From Ahrensia sp. (GTDB taxonomy: Bacteria; Pseudomonadota; Alphaproteobacteria; Rhizobiales; Rhizobiaceae), in contig NZXU01000065.1 in the NCBI GenBank assembly GCA_002698425.1, positions 30,829-94,828 of the forward strand: a DNA stretch of 64,000 nt. Direction: 5' to 3'. Both the position numbers and the translations under genes were made by a program. The notes under the pieces were generated by a model. It had not been told where the DNA came from. It was given only the letters and a program-made list of their open reading frames with translations, and did not search any database. Positions 36,953 to 47,178 of this stretch are shown piece after piece; the stretch's first letter is position 1; the number at the start of each line of letters is the position of its first letter.

Positions 36953-37621
36953 ATGCGCGCGATGATCCTGGCGGCCGGCCGCGGTGAGCGCATGCGACCG
37001 CTTACCGACCGTATCCCCAAGCCGCTGCTGGAAGTCGGCGGCAAACCGTTGATCGTCCACCAGATAGAGCGCCTGCGCTCGGCCGGGATCAGGCAGCTCG
37101 TGATCAACCTGGCCTGGCACGGCGCGATGATAGAGAACGTGCTCGGCGACGGCGCCGCGCTGGGCGTCGAAATCCGCTATTCGCGAGAGCCGGAAGGTGC
37201 GCTTGAGACCGCCGGCGGCATTCGGCATGCGCTGGGGCTGCTCGGCGACGATCCCTTCCTGGTGGTCAACAGCGACGTCCACTGCGACTTTCCGCTGGCT
37301 GGCCTGACGGGGATGGCCCCGACGGCGCATGCGCACCTGGTGCTGGTCGACAACCCCGCGCACCACCCGGAAGGCGACTTCGCATTGTCCGGCGGCCGCG
37401 TGATGCTCGATGGCGAGCCGCGATTCACCTACAGCGGCATCGGGCTGTTTCGCCCCGAGATGTTCGCCCCGCTGGCGCCGGGCTTCCGGGCGCTGCGGCC
37501 GGTCCTGGAAGCGGCCATCGCCGCCGACCGGGTTTCCGGCGAGCGCTACGCGGGATTGTGGCTGGATATCGGAACGCCGGAGCGACTGAACGAGCTCGAC
37601 CGCGACCTCGGGCGCCGATGA
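36953..37621 (+). CDS. murU: N-acetylmuramate 1-phosphate uridylyltransferase MurU
   Basis: A 222-residue nucleotidyltransferase that makes UDP-MurNAc from MurNAc-1-phosphate, the step after AmgK. The nucleotide loop is MILAAGRGERMRPLTDRIPK with the lysine in KPLLEVGGKP. Metal and substrate motifs are VVNSDVHCDF and GLWLDIGTPERL near the C-terminus. The length matches Pseudomonas MurU. AAGGG lies 7-8 nt before ATG 36953. A protease/FHA gene pair on the opposite strand has come between amgK and murU, which are usually adjacent. Confidence 0.93.
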   Translation: MRAMILAAGRGERMRPLTDRIPKPLLEVGGKPLIVHQIERLRSAGIRQLVINLAWHGAMIENVLGDGAALGVEIRYSREPEGALETAGGIRHALGLLGDDPFLVVNSDVHCDFPLAGLTGMAPTAHAHLVLVDNPAHHPEGDFALSGGRVMLDGEPRFTYSGIGLFRPEMFAPLAPGFRALRPVLEAAIAADRVSGERYAGLWLDIGTPERLNELDRDLGRR

Positions 37622-37830
37622 GACATCCCGAACGGGACGGAATATTTCGCTCACCCGGGTTTTGATTGAGGCTACACTCGAACGGAGATACAGGAAAACC
37701 CAGGCGTCGTCCCGCGGGAATCGGGGCGCGAAGATTGATCGCGGACACCCTCGGATCCTCAAGCGGCGGCGTGAACCCGAGGGCTTCCCGGCACAACAAC
37801 GAGCACAATAGCAACGCCAGGAGCACGTGA

Positions 37831-39405
37831 ATGAAGATAGGTGCACCGAAAGAGACCGCATCGGGCGAAGCGCGGGTCGCGCTGACCCCCGAAAGCGCGG
37901 GCCGGCTCCAGAAGCTCGGCTACGACTGCATCGTCGAAACCGGGGCCGGAGCGGCCGCGTCGATCACCGACGAGGCATACCGTTCCGCCGGGGTGGAGAT
38001 AGTGGCAACGGCCGCGGAACTCTGGCAGAACGCCGACGTGATCGTCAAGGTTCGCGAGCCGTCGCCCGAGGAGATCGAGGCGGCACCCGACGGCAGGATC
38101 CTGATCGGCTTCGTCTGGCCGGCCTCCAACGAGGCGCTGCTCGAGAAGATGAAGGCGAAGCATATGACCGTGCTGGCCATGGACATGGTGCCGCGCATCA
38201 GTCGAGCGCAGAAGATGGACGCCCTGTCGTCGATGGCCAACATCGCCGGCTACCGCGCAGTGATCGAGGCCGGCAACAACTTCGGCCGATTCTTCATGGG
38301 CCAGATGACCGCGGCCGGCAAGGTTTCGCCGGCACGGGTCCTGGTTGTCGGCGCGGGCGTCGCGGGACTGGCGGCGATCGGCACGTCGACAGCCCTGGGC
38401 GCCATCACGTTGGCCTTCGACGTACGCCCCGAGGTGGCCGAACAGATCGAATCCATGGGCGCGGAGTTCGTCTTTCTGGATTTCGAGGAAGCACAATCCG
38501 ACGGCGCCGAAACCGGCGGGTACGCCGCCCCGTCCAGCCCCGAATTCCGCGAGAAGCAGCTTGAAAAATTCCGGGAACTGGCCCCCACGGTCGATATCGT
38601 CATCACCACGGCGCTGATCCCGAACCGCCCGGCGCCGGAGCTGTGGACCGACGACATGGTCGAGGCGATGAAGCCCGGCTCGGTGATCGTCGATCTTGCA
38701 GCCGAGCGCGGCGGCAACTGTACGCTGACCCGGGCCGGCGAGAAGTTCGTCACCGACAACGACGTCACCATCATCGGCTACACGGACTTCCCCAGCCGCA
38801 TGGCCACCCAGTCATCCAATCTCTACGCCAACAACATCCGGCACATGGTCGATGACCTGACGCCGGAAAAGAATGGCAAGCCGGTCGTCGACATGGACGA
38901 CGACGTGATCCGCGGCGCGCTGGTCACGCATGAAGGCGAGATCACCTGGCCACCGCCGCCGCCGAAGGTAAAAGCGATTGCCGCGGCGGCGCCAAAGAAG
39001 AAGGAACCCAAGGAGACCGCCGGGGAAAAAGCCGCGCGTGAAGCGGCCGAACTCAGGAAATCGCTCAACCGCAGCGGCCTGATGCTCGGCATCGGCGGCC
39101 TGCTTTGCCTGGCCCTGGGTTTTGTGGCGCCACCGAGCTTCATGCAGCACTTCATCGTGTTCGTACTCTCGGTGTTCGTCGGCTACCACGTGATCTGGGG
39201 TGTTGCGCATTCTCTGCACACGCCACTGATGGCGATCACCAACGCGATCTCCTCGATCATCATCGTCGGCGCGTTGCTGCAGGTGGTATCCGGCAGCAGC
39301 CTGGTGATGATCGTGGCCGCGGCATCGATATTGATGGCCTCGGTGAACATCTTCGGCGGGTTCCTGGTGACCCGCCGCATGCTCGCCATGTTCCAGCGGA
39401 GTTGA
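37831..39405 (+). CDS. pntA: NAD(P) transhydrogenase subunit alpha
   Basis: A 524-residue full-length alpha subunit. It carries the NAD(H)-binding domain I (residues 1-380; [37 protein letters not shown]), a charged linker rich in Lys/Glu ([14 protein letters not shown]) and C-terminal membrane helices (about residues 415-520). With PntB it couples the proton gradient to reduction of NADP by NADH in the inner membrane. AGGAG lies 8 nt before the ATG. pntB follows after 10 nt. TACACT at 37673 is a possible -10, with a weak -35. Confidence 0.97.
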   Translation: MKIGAPKETASGEARVALTPESAGRLQKLGYDCIVETGAGAAASITDEAYRSAGVEIVATAAELWQNADVIVKVREPSPEEIEAAPDGRILIGFVWPASNEALLEKMKAKHMTVLAMDMVPRISRAQKMDALSSMANIAGYRAVIEAGNNFGRFFMGQMTAAGKVSPARVLVVGAGVAGLAAIGTSTALGAITLAFDVRPEVAEQIESMGAEFVFLDFEEAQSDGAETGGYAAPSSPEFREKQLEKFRELAPTVDIVITTALIPNRPAPELWTDDMVEAMKPGSVIVDLAAERGGNCTLTRAGEKFVTDNDVTIIGYTDFPSRMATQSSNLYANNIRHMVDDLTPEKNGKPVVDMDDDVIRGALVTHEGEITWPPPPPKVKAIAAAAPKKKEPKETAGEKAAREAAELRKSLNRSGLMLGIGGLLCLALGFVAPPSFMQHFIVFVLSVFVGYHVIWGVAHSLHTPLMAITNAISSIIIVGALLQVVSGSSLVMIVAAASILMASVNIFGGFLVTRRMLAMFQRS

Positions 39406-39415
39406 GGAGAGAATG

Positions 39416-40852
<1,437 letters not shown>

Positions 40853-40863
40853 GCGCGATTTTT

Positions 40864-41009
40864 GGTGAGCCGGTGAGCCGGTGAGCCGGTGAGCCGGTGA
40901 ACCGGGGAGCTGGTTGTTGGTTGTTGGTTGTTGGTTGTTTGTTGTTGGTTGTTGGTTGTTGGTTGTTGGTTGTTGGTTGTTGGTTGTTGGTTGTTGGTTG
41001 TTGGTTGTT
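40864..41009. repeat. Tandem microsatellite: 8-bp GGTGAGCC array passing into a 14-copy 7-bp GGTTGTT array
   Basis: Units of GGTGAGCC start at 40864, 40872, 40880 and 40888, then GGTGAACC at 40896 and a degenerate unit at 40904. From 40912 to 41009 there are 14 units of GGTTGTT, with one substitution in the fifth (40940). The plus strand is G-rich with GG every 7 nt, so two-tetrad G-quadruplexes are conceivable. About 60 bp downstream (41066-41095) an inverse AACAACGAACAACC-like tract could pair with it. It lies between the convergent pntB and carboxypeptidase genes. Confidence 0.97.
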
Positions 41010-41101
41010 GACCCTGAGAGCTCGACAGCTGCAGGTCTGCAACAAACCGTCGGGCGATCAGAACCGAACAACGAACAACCAAATAACCAATTAACCAGGT
41101 T

Positions 41102-42919
41102 TTACCTTCCCCGACGCAACAGCCACAGCCGGGCCTCCCATGGCTCGACGATGCGCACCGAAAGCGTCGAGTCGGTACCGCCGGTGTCGCCGCTCAGGCC
41201 GTTGGTGTCCTCGTACCCGCTCCAGCCGCCGCGGGCCCAGTCGACCACGGTTTCGGGATCGGCGTCCAGGCGCTGGCCGGTGAAGTCCCGGGCCTCGATT
41301 TCGAGCACCAGGCGGCCGCCTTCGATCAAACCTGAAGCGACCGGGGCAATGAAGCTCGTCTCGAACGTGTCGTAGCGGTAGCGATCAAAGACTTCATCGC
41401 TTTCCGGGTACCCCTGCCAGCGTCCGGCCGCGGTATCGACGACATCGGCCAGACCATTTTCCGCGCGTAGCACGATCCCGGGCTCGAAAGGCACCTCGCC
41501 GTGACCGGGCGCAGCGCCGGGCCCGTCGCCGCCGGCCCAGCGCATGGGCTTGTCGAACGAAATCGAGACGATGTACTCGAAACCCGGCAGCAGCGGCTCG
41601 CGTTCCAACCTTTCCAGAACGCGACGTCCATTGCCGGCGTAAACCCAGCGCGCGGCTTGAACCACCCTGCCCGACGCATTTCGAATCTCCAGCGACGTAA
41701 TCGACGGCGGCCCGGCCTGGCGATAGGCCACAACAGCATGGGTAAGCGCCATGTCTTCGCGCAGCCGCGCGACCTCGGCATCGGGCAGGATGAAGCCGTC
41801 GTGCTCGGCGCCCAGGCCGCCGTAATCCACCGCTCCTCTACGCGGCTCGATCTCGAGCGTCCAGGCCGGAATCTGGTATTCATAACCGAAGTACTCGGCC
41901 GTCACGCCGATCCCCGCCCCGACCGGATTCGGGTCTTCGGGATATCGACGGCCGGTCCCGTGGCGCTGCAGCGAGAGCGCATCGTGGAAACGATCGAAGG
42001 TCGACAGCAGCTCCGACTGAATCGCGTTGCGCCGCGTGTTGAACGTGCTGACCGAAAACAGCACCTGGGTAAACGAATGCACGTCTCCATACCAGCGCAG
42101 GCGATCTTCACGCGCCAGCTCCGCGGCCGACATCAGCGCGCGGGTCTCCGGCTCGCTGAAGGAGACATTGCCGTGATAGACCAACGAGTCGGGATTGGAC
42201 GACGACGAGTTGCTGGCCGCCCAGAACGGCTCGCTGTTGCGGTTCAGGTCGATTCCTCCCAGATGGTCGTCGACGGTGGACAGGTCGCTATCGACGCCGC
42301 GCATGTTCTTTCTCCGCATGCGACCGTCGCGCGGCCACGATTCCGGCACCCTGGGATCGGCGCCCACCAGGACGCGGGTCGGATAGCGCTGGGTCTGGAC
42401 GAAACCATCGACGTTGTTGACCGGCACGACGACGAAATGCACGTTGTCGGCCAGGTAATCGTACAAGTGGGCGTCGCCGGCGCGCTCGACGGCAGCCTCG
42501 ATCAGCGCCGTGGTCAGCTCCGGCGTCCCCCATTCGCGCGCGTGGATAGCGCCGTTGATCAGCAGCGACGACTCCGGACCGGCGTTGACGGTCCCGGCAT
42601 CGTCGTCGCCCAGCGCGTAGGCCCAGATTTCGCGCCCCTGCAGCGTCCGGCCGACGACCTCACCGGTCACGATGTCGCTTTGAAGCATCAAGTCCTGGTG
42701 CCGCGCGTGCAGCGCCGCGTAGCTTCTGAAGCCGTCGACCGGAACGGTCGAATCGACCGGCGCCGGCGGCGGGTACCCGAGCACGAACTCGTTCCCGCCG
42801 CCGGCTTGCTCGGTGTATCGATACTCCTGCTGCGTCGGGGCGGCGAATGCCGCAGTCAGCGCGAGCACGGCGGCCAGCGAAAGCCCCGAAGTCCGCCACG
42901 AATCGCGCCTTACCGCCAT
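41102..42919 (-). CDS. Secreted M14-family zinc carboxypeptidase
   Basis: A 605-residue protein with a signal peptide (LSLAAVLALTAAFAAP). The M14 catalytic domain spans about residues 60-400. Zinc ligands are His and Glu in INGAIHAREW and His in YGDVHSFTQ; the substrate Arg region is GIDLNRNSEPF; the catalytic Glu is in WTLEIEPRRG. The C-terminal 200 residues are beta-rich and may be an accessory domain. It should cleave C-terminal residues of extracellular peptides. The start overlaps the stop of the upstream helical-protein gene by 10 nt, so the two form an operon. Confidence 0.9.
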   Translation of the reverse strand: MAVRRDSWRTSGLSLAAVLALTAAFAAPTQQEYRYTEQAGGGNEFVLGYPPPAPVDSTVPVDGFRSYAALHARHQDLMLQSDIVTGEVVGRTLQGREIWAYALGDDDAGTVNAGPESSLLINGAIHAREWGTPELTTALIEAAVERAGDAHLYDYLADNVHFVVVPVNNVDGFVQTQRYPTRVLVGADPRVPESWPRDGRMRRKNMRGVDSDLSTVDDHLGGIDLNRNSEPFWAASNSSSSNPDSLVYHGNVSFSEPETRALMSAAELAREDRLRWYGDVHSFTQVLFSVSTFNTRRNAIQSELLSTFDRFHDALSLQRHGTGRRYPEDPNPVGAGIGVTAEYFGYEYQIPAWTLEIEPRRGAVDYGGLGAEHDGFILPDAEVARLREDMALTHAVVAYRQAGPPSITSLEIRNASGRVVQAARWVYAGNGRRVLERLEREPLLPGFEYIVSISFDKPMRWAGGDGPGAAPGHGEVPFEPGIVLRAENGLADVVDTAAGRWQGYPESDEVFDRYRYDTFETSFIAPVASGLIEGGRLVLEIEARDFTGQRLDADPETVVDWARGGWSGYEDTNGLSGDTGGTDSTLSVRIVEPWEARLWLLRRGR

Positions 42920-44010
42920 GACCGGACCTCCCGGCGCTGCTGTTCGGTCAGCCAGGGGGCTTCGGCCAGTTCTGCCAGCAGCGCCCGCGAGGCTTCCGTG
43001 TCGCGCATTCGAAGCGCCAGCAGCATCCGCAGGCGAGCCAGCCCGGACGCTTCCGCGACACGAGCCGAAATCTCTTCGGTCAGCCGATCGGATTCCGCCG
43101 CGAGCATCCGCGCGGCATCGGCCCCGAACGACGGATCACCCAGCAGCGGCCAGCAGAACCGGTCCGGATGCATCCCGGACTGCCTGGCCGCGATCAACGA
43201 AAGCCCGCCGAGCTCGCGCCTGGACAGCGCGGCATCGGCGATCCCGCCCAGCTGCGGCAAGCCACGATCGATCGCCAATCGAAGCGCCCGCCGCGCCGTT
43301 CCTGCATCGCCGAGGCGGATGATCTCGGGCAGCAGATGCAGTTGCTCGGGCGCCGCCTCGGCGGCCTCGAGCAGGATTCTCGAGGCAGCCGCAGAGAACG
43401 GTGCATGCTGCCGATATGGGTCCACTAAGTTCGCCAGCAGCGCCGGGGAGACCAGGTGGAGCGCCTCCAGGCCGGCCTCGAATGCCGGCGAACCGGGAAC
43501 GGATTCCAGCGCTTCGGCCAATTCGCCTGGCCGGCGCGCCAGCTTCCGGGCCCTGCTCGCGCGCGCGTGACGGGCAAGCAGCACCTCCGCGCGCGCCGCG
43601 ACGGCGAACGCCGGCATCGTGCGCGACGGAAACTCGTGGTGCGGAATACCGACGACCGGCGCCCTCGTTTTCAGCTCGACAAGCGCCTGGACCTGATGCG
43701 GCTGCACTACGCCCGATCCGGCGAGCCTGTCCAGCCACGCGCTCCATTGCGCTTCCCTTGCAGCAGGATCGGTCTCGGCCCGTATCGCGCCGACCAGCGC
43801 GCCGGATTCCGGCCCGCGACCGGACAGCGAACCGACGCGCTTCGCCGCTTCGCGCCTCAGCCGGGCAAGGTGCGCCGTAGAAACCCGGACCAGCTCGTCG
43901 GCCGAAACCGACGCCACGGACTCCGGCCGCCCGTCCGCCTCCTCGCCCGCCGGTGTCGGCGAGACTGAGAATACAAGGCACAGAAGCGCCAACCCGGTAA
44001 AGGCTTTCAT
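42910..44010 (-). CDS. Secreted alpha-helical repeat-like protein of unknown function
   Basis: A 366-residue protein beginning with a signal peptide (MKAFTGLALLCLVFSVSPT). The mature part is alanine/leucine/arginine-rich and looks wholly helical. Recurring stretches such as ASRILLEAAEAAPEQLHLLP and GTARRALRLAIDRGLPQLGG recall HEAT- or Sel1-type repeats, but no family is recognised. It overlaps the M14 carboxypeptidase start by 10 nt, so it may assist or inhibit that enzyme; this is inference from context. ATG 44010 is chosen for the signal peptide. Confidence 0.7.
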   Translation of the reverse strand: MKAFTGLALLCLVFSVSPTPAGEEADGRPESVASVSADELVRVSTAHLARLRREAAKRVGSLSGRGPESGALVGAIRAETDPAAREAQWSAWLDRLAGSGVVQPHQVQALVELKTRAPVVGIPHHEFPSRTMPAFAVAARAEVLLARHARASRARKLARRPGELAEALESVPGSPAFEAGLEALHLVSPALLANLVDPYRQHAPFSAAASRILLEAAEAAPEQLHLLPEIIRLGDAGTARRALRLAIDRGLPQLGGIADAALSRRELGGLSLIAARQSGMHPDRFCWPLLGDPSFGADAARMLAAESDRLTEEISARVAEASGLARLRMLLALRMRDTEASRALLAELAEAPWLTEQQRREVRSWR

Positions 44011-44166
44011 GAACTGAACCTTACTCCTGCAAATCGACAATGACAAATTGCTCCGCGCGGCAAATCGCTGGAACAAATCCCGGTGCCGGGACGGTCCGGG
44101 CCGGAGGTGCTCCAGGCGCAGAACAGTGATAGCATCGACTCTGGCCCGAGATGTTTGGAGTTTGTT

Positions 44167-44418
44167 ATGACTGTGGAAAGCCTTCTCGGCATCCTGATCA
44201 TCGGCGGACTGGCCGGCTGGATTGCCGGCCTGCTCGTGAAAGGCCGCGGTCAGGGCATCGTGATGAACATAATCGTCGGCATCATCGGCGCCTTCATCGG
44301 CACCTGGGTGTTCGATTTCTTCGGCATCGCCGCCGGCGGCACGATCGGCAACCTGATCGTCGCGATCGTGGGTGCGGCAATTCTCCTCGGGCTGCTTCAA
44401 CTCGTCCGCCGGGCCTGA
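44167..44418 (+). CDS. GlsB/YeaQ/YmgE-family small membrane protein
   Basis: An 83-residue protein with three hydrophobic segments: LLGILIIGGLAGWIAGLLV, IVMNIIVGIIGAFIGTWVF and LIVAIVGAAILLGLLQL. The glycine pattern GGLAGWIAGLLVKGRGQG is the hallmark of the transglycosylase-associated/GlsB family, induced by stress in other bacteria. The role is unknown. It starts divergently from the secreted helical-protein gene and is followed 80 bp later by another small membrane protein. Confidence 0.9.
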   Translation: MTVESLLGILIIGGLAGWIAGLLVKGRGQGIVMNIIVGIIGAFIGTWVFDFFGIAAGGTIGNLIVAIVGAAILLGLLQLVRRA

Positions 44419-44498
44419 AGCCGGAGGGCCGGCCAGACGCCCGGCCCGCACCAACTCTGGCACAATCTGTCGCTGGCAATTCAAGGCAGGGCAGTTGA

Positions 44499-44678
44499 AT
44501 GATCGACAACACACCGTATTTTGTCGGCTGGGGCACGCTGACCCTCATCAACGCCGGGCTGGCGCAGGGCAAGGGCCGAAGCGGCCTGGCGTGGTGGTTC
44601 TTCTCGTTGTTCCTGGGACCTGTCGCGACGTTCCTGATCGTGATCCTGGACCCCGTGACGACGCCGACGGGCTCCTGA
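44499..44678 (+). CDS. Small membrane protein (59 residues)
   Basis: A short open frame from ATG 44499 to TGA 44676-44678. The protein begins MIDNTPYFVGWGTLTLINAG, has a GKGRSG turn and a hydrophobic C-terminal half (LAWWFFSLFLGPVATFLIVI). The pattern of a GR-turn followed by a WWFF...LLGP helix is common in small bacterial membrane proteins. AAGGCAGGG about 10-17 nt upstream could be the ribosome-binding site. It lies between GlsB-like and FadL genes and may be co-transcribed with GlsB. Confidence 0.6.
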   Translation: MIDNTPYFVGWGTLTLINAGLAQGKGRSGLAWWFFSLFLGPVATFLIVILDPVTTPTGS

Positions 44679-44721
44679 ACCGCGCCCGGCCCGTCGATGT
44701 TTCAATCGAGCCTTGGCGCCC

Positions 44722-46086
44722 TCAGTAGCGCCAGTTGAACTGCAGGCCGAGTATGTCGACCGTATTGTCGAACCGGCCGGTCAACCGGTTGCCCTGCTCC
44801 ATCGAATCGATGCTGGAATCGTCGACGAACAGGTGGGCGTAGCCCAGGTCCATGCTGGCGTCCGGGCCGAACCGGTAGTTGAAGCCGGCGGATATCCAGA
44901 CGCGGTCGGCATCGGGAATGCGCGGGGTGACGAACTGCGGATCATCCTGCGGCGCCTGGTCGAACGCGACGCCGAAACGCCATTGAAGGTGGTCCGTCGC
45001 CTGGAAGCTTGCCCCGGCGGCTGCACGGAAGGTATCGTCGTAATTCAATTCCAGGCGGCTCACCTCGCGTCCATTGTCGCTGTTGACGATCTCCACCCGC
45101 TGCAGCGAGCTCCACTGGGTCCATGCCAGGTCGCCGTGCACCGTCCAGCGGTCGCGAATCCGGTGCGAAACGCTCGCCGTCAGCGTATCGGGCAACTCGG
45201 CGTCTGCGCGTATTGGGCCCTGGAGTGATTGCAGGCTGCCGGCGCAGAACGGATCGGCAGCACAGTTTTCCGACAGCGAGAAAGATGCGTCACCACTCAG
45301 ATCGAATTCGGCACCCTGGCGCCAGACGAGCCCGAGAGCGGTATTTTCGCTCGGCTGCCAGTGAAGGCTGAGATCGGCGACGATGGCGTCGTCGTCGCCG
45401 TCGATGTTGCTCTGGCTGTCGGCCACCGCGTTTGCCGGGCCGCCGTGCGCCGCGGCGCAGGCCGGCACGGTCCCGCCGCCGCCGACGCAGACCGAAAAGG
45501 AATCGACCGCGTTGTTCAGCTTGACCTCTGCTCGCTGGTAATTCAGGCCGAATCCCAGCGACAGCTCGTCGGTCACCGCGAACGCCACGCTGGGATTGAA
45601 GTTGACCACCGTCAGTTCGCTCCTGGTCGCGTGATATCGCACGACCGCGTCGTCGTCGTATTCGCTGATCAGGCCGAACGGCGCGCTGATGCCCAGGCCG
45701 AAGGTCCAGCGCTCGGAAATCGGCTGCACGACGAAGAGCCCGCCGGCAACGCCCGGATCGTCGGTAGCCCCCGGCGGCCCGGTCAACGGTTGCTGCAGCG
45801 GTGTTCCCGCCGCCGCCAGCGAACCCCGGTCGTCGAATTCGGAGTCGATCACCAGCAGGTGCCCGGCGATCGCCGCCTCGGCCTTGTCGAGCCGGGCCAT
45901 GCCGGCCGGATTGAAGAAAGCCGTGGTCGCGTCGTCGGCAATCGATGCCGTACCCGCATAGGCCGTGCCGAGCCGGGACGTGCTCTGCTCGAGAATCTGG
46001 AAGCCGGAGGCCAGGCACAGTGGCGATGCCAGTGCGAGACACGAGGTGGCCAGTGCGCCGATCCCATTGAATCGAGATGAAGTCAT
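44722..46086 (-). CDS. OmpP1/FadL-family outer-membrane channel
   Basis: A 454-residue outer-membrane beta-barrel. After a signal peptide (CLALASPLCLASG) comes the FadL hallmark plug region: GFQILEQSTSRLGTAYAG, then ADDATTAFFNPAGMARL. The rest alternates as barrel strands and ends with a C-terminal aromatic strand (ILGLQFNWRY). FadL proteins import long-chain fatty acids or other hydrophobic compounds. AAGGAG lies 7-8 nt before ATG 46086. The acyl-CoA thioesterase gene starts divergently, a sensible fatty-acid neighbour. Confidence 0.92.
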   Translation of the reverse strand: MTSSRFNGIGALATSCLALASPLCLASGFQILEQSTSRLGTAYAGTASIADDATTAFFNPAGMARLDKAEAAIAGHLLVIDSEFDDRGSLAAAGTPLQQPLTGPPGATDDPGVAGGLFVVQPISERWTFGLGISAPFGLISEYDDDAVVRYHATRSELTVVNFNPSVAFAVTDELSLGFGLNYQRAEVKLNNAVDSFSVCVGGGGTVPACAAAHGGPANAVADSQSNIDGDDDAIVADLSLHWQPSENTALGLVWRQGAEFDLSGDASFSLSENCAADPFCAGSLQSLQGPIRADAELPDTLTASVSHRIRDRWTVHGDLAWTQWSSLQRVEIVNSDNGREVSRLELNYDDTFRAAAGASFQATDHLQWRFGVAFDQAPQDDPQFVTPRIPDADRVWISAGFNYRFGPDASMDLGYAHLFVDDSSIDSMEQGNRLTGRFDNTVDILGLQFNWRY

Positions 46087-46209
46087 GAAAGCTCCTTGAT
46101 CGCGAATCTGGTCTTGACTTCTCAAGGCTAACATTGCGCGCGCCGGGCCCAGCAATCCGCTGAGCTGTGCAATGCTATCAACGGTTCAATTGCTGGAAAT
46201 CGTTGCCGG

Positions 46210-47091
46210 ATGAATGCCACCAAGATGCACTCCAGCCTGTCCGAAGTGATCGGCCTGCTGACGCTGGAGCAACTGGAAGACAACCTGTTTCGCGGCGAGA
46301 GCCGGGATATCGGCTCGCCCCAGGTGTTCGGCGGGCAGATTCTCGGCCAGGCCCTGTCGGCCGCGCACCGCACCGTCGAGGACCGGATTCCGCACTCGCT
46401 GCACGCCTACTTCCTGCGCCCTGGCGATTTCAATCGCCCGGTGGTCTACCAGGTCGAGCGTTCGCGCGACGGCGGCAGCTATTCGAACCGGCGCGTCGTG
46501 GCCATCCAGCACGGCCGGCCCATTCTGAATCTTGCCGCGTCGTTCAAGACGCCCGAGCAAGGCCTGGAGCACCAGGCTGAAATGCCCGAGGTCCCGGGCC
46601 CCGAGGGCCTGACCAGCCTGGTCGACATCAACCGCTCGATGCTCGACAAGGTGCCGGAGAAGATGCGCCGTTTCCTGGCCCACAAGCCACCGTTCGAATT
46701 CAGGCCGGTTGAGGCACCCAAGTTCATCGAGCCGGGCCCGCGCGAACCGATCAAGAACATCTGGATGCGCGCCTGTGGACCGGTGCCGGACGATCCGGAA
46801 CTGCACCGGAACCTGCTGGCCTACGTGTCAGACTACGAGCTGCTGGGCACCGCCACCCTGCCGCATGCCATCGATTTCAGCACCAAGCCCTTGCTCATGG
46901 CAAGCCTGGACCACGCCATGTGGTTCCATCGCGACGCACGGGTCGATCAGTGGCTGCTGTACACCTTCGACAGCCCGGTCAGCACCGGGGGGCGGGGCTT
47001 CTCGCGCGGCCAAGTGTTCACGCGCGACGGCGTGCTCGTGGCCTCGACCGCCCAGGAGGGTGTGATCCGCGTCTGGGACCCCGGGGCCTGA
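46210..47091 (+). CDS. tesB: Acyl-CoA thioesterase II
   Basis: A 293-residue double-hotdog thioesterase that hydrolyses medium- and long-chain acyl-CoA. Family segments are LEDNLFRGESRDIGSPQVFG, GQILGQAL, SLHAYFLRPGDFNRPVVYQV, SLDHAMWFHR and GVLVASTAQEGVIR near the C-terminus, where the catalytic Asp/Gln/Thr of E. coli TesB lie in equivalent positions. The length matches TesB (286). It lies divergent from the FadL-type channel. Confidence 0.95.
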   Translation: MNATKMHSSLSEVIGLLTLEQLEDNLFRGESRDIGSPQVFGGQILGQALSAAHRTVEDRIPHSLHAYFLRPGDFNRPVVYQVERSRDGGSYSNRRVVAIQHGRPILNLAASFKTPEQGLEHQAEMPEVPGPEGLTSLVDINRSMLDKVPEKMRRFLAHKPPFEFRPVEAPKFIEPGPREPIKNIWMRACGPVPDDPELHRNLLAYVSDYELLGTATLPHAIDFSTKPLLMASLDHAMWFHRDARVDQWLLYTFDSPVSTGGRGFSRGQVFTRDGVLVASTAQEGVIRVWDPGA

Positions 47092-47178
47092 CACAGCTCC
47101 CCTGGCGCGCAAACGACGGCATTCACGCGACCTGGCTCGGGAACCTCTCGCTCATGATCTCATCGCCAGGAGCACGCT

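Noticed and set aside
40864..41009. Possible CRISPR array
   Set aside because: Units are 7-8 bp and strictly tandem with no spacers; no cas genes are nearby.
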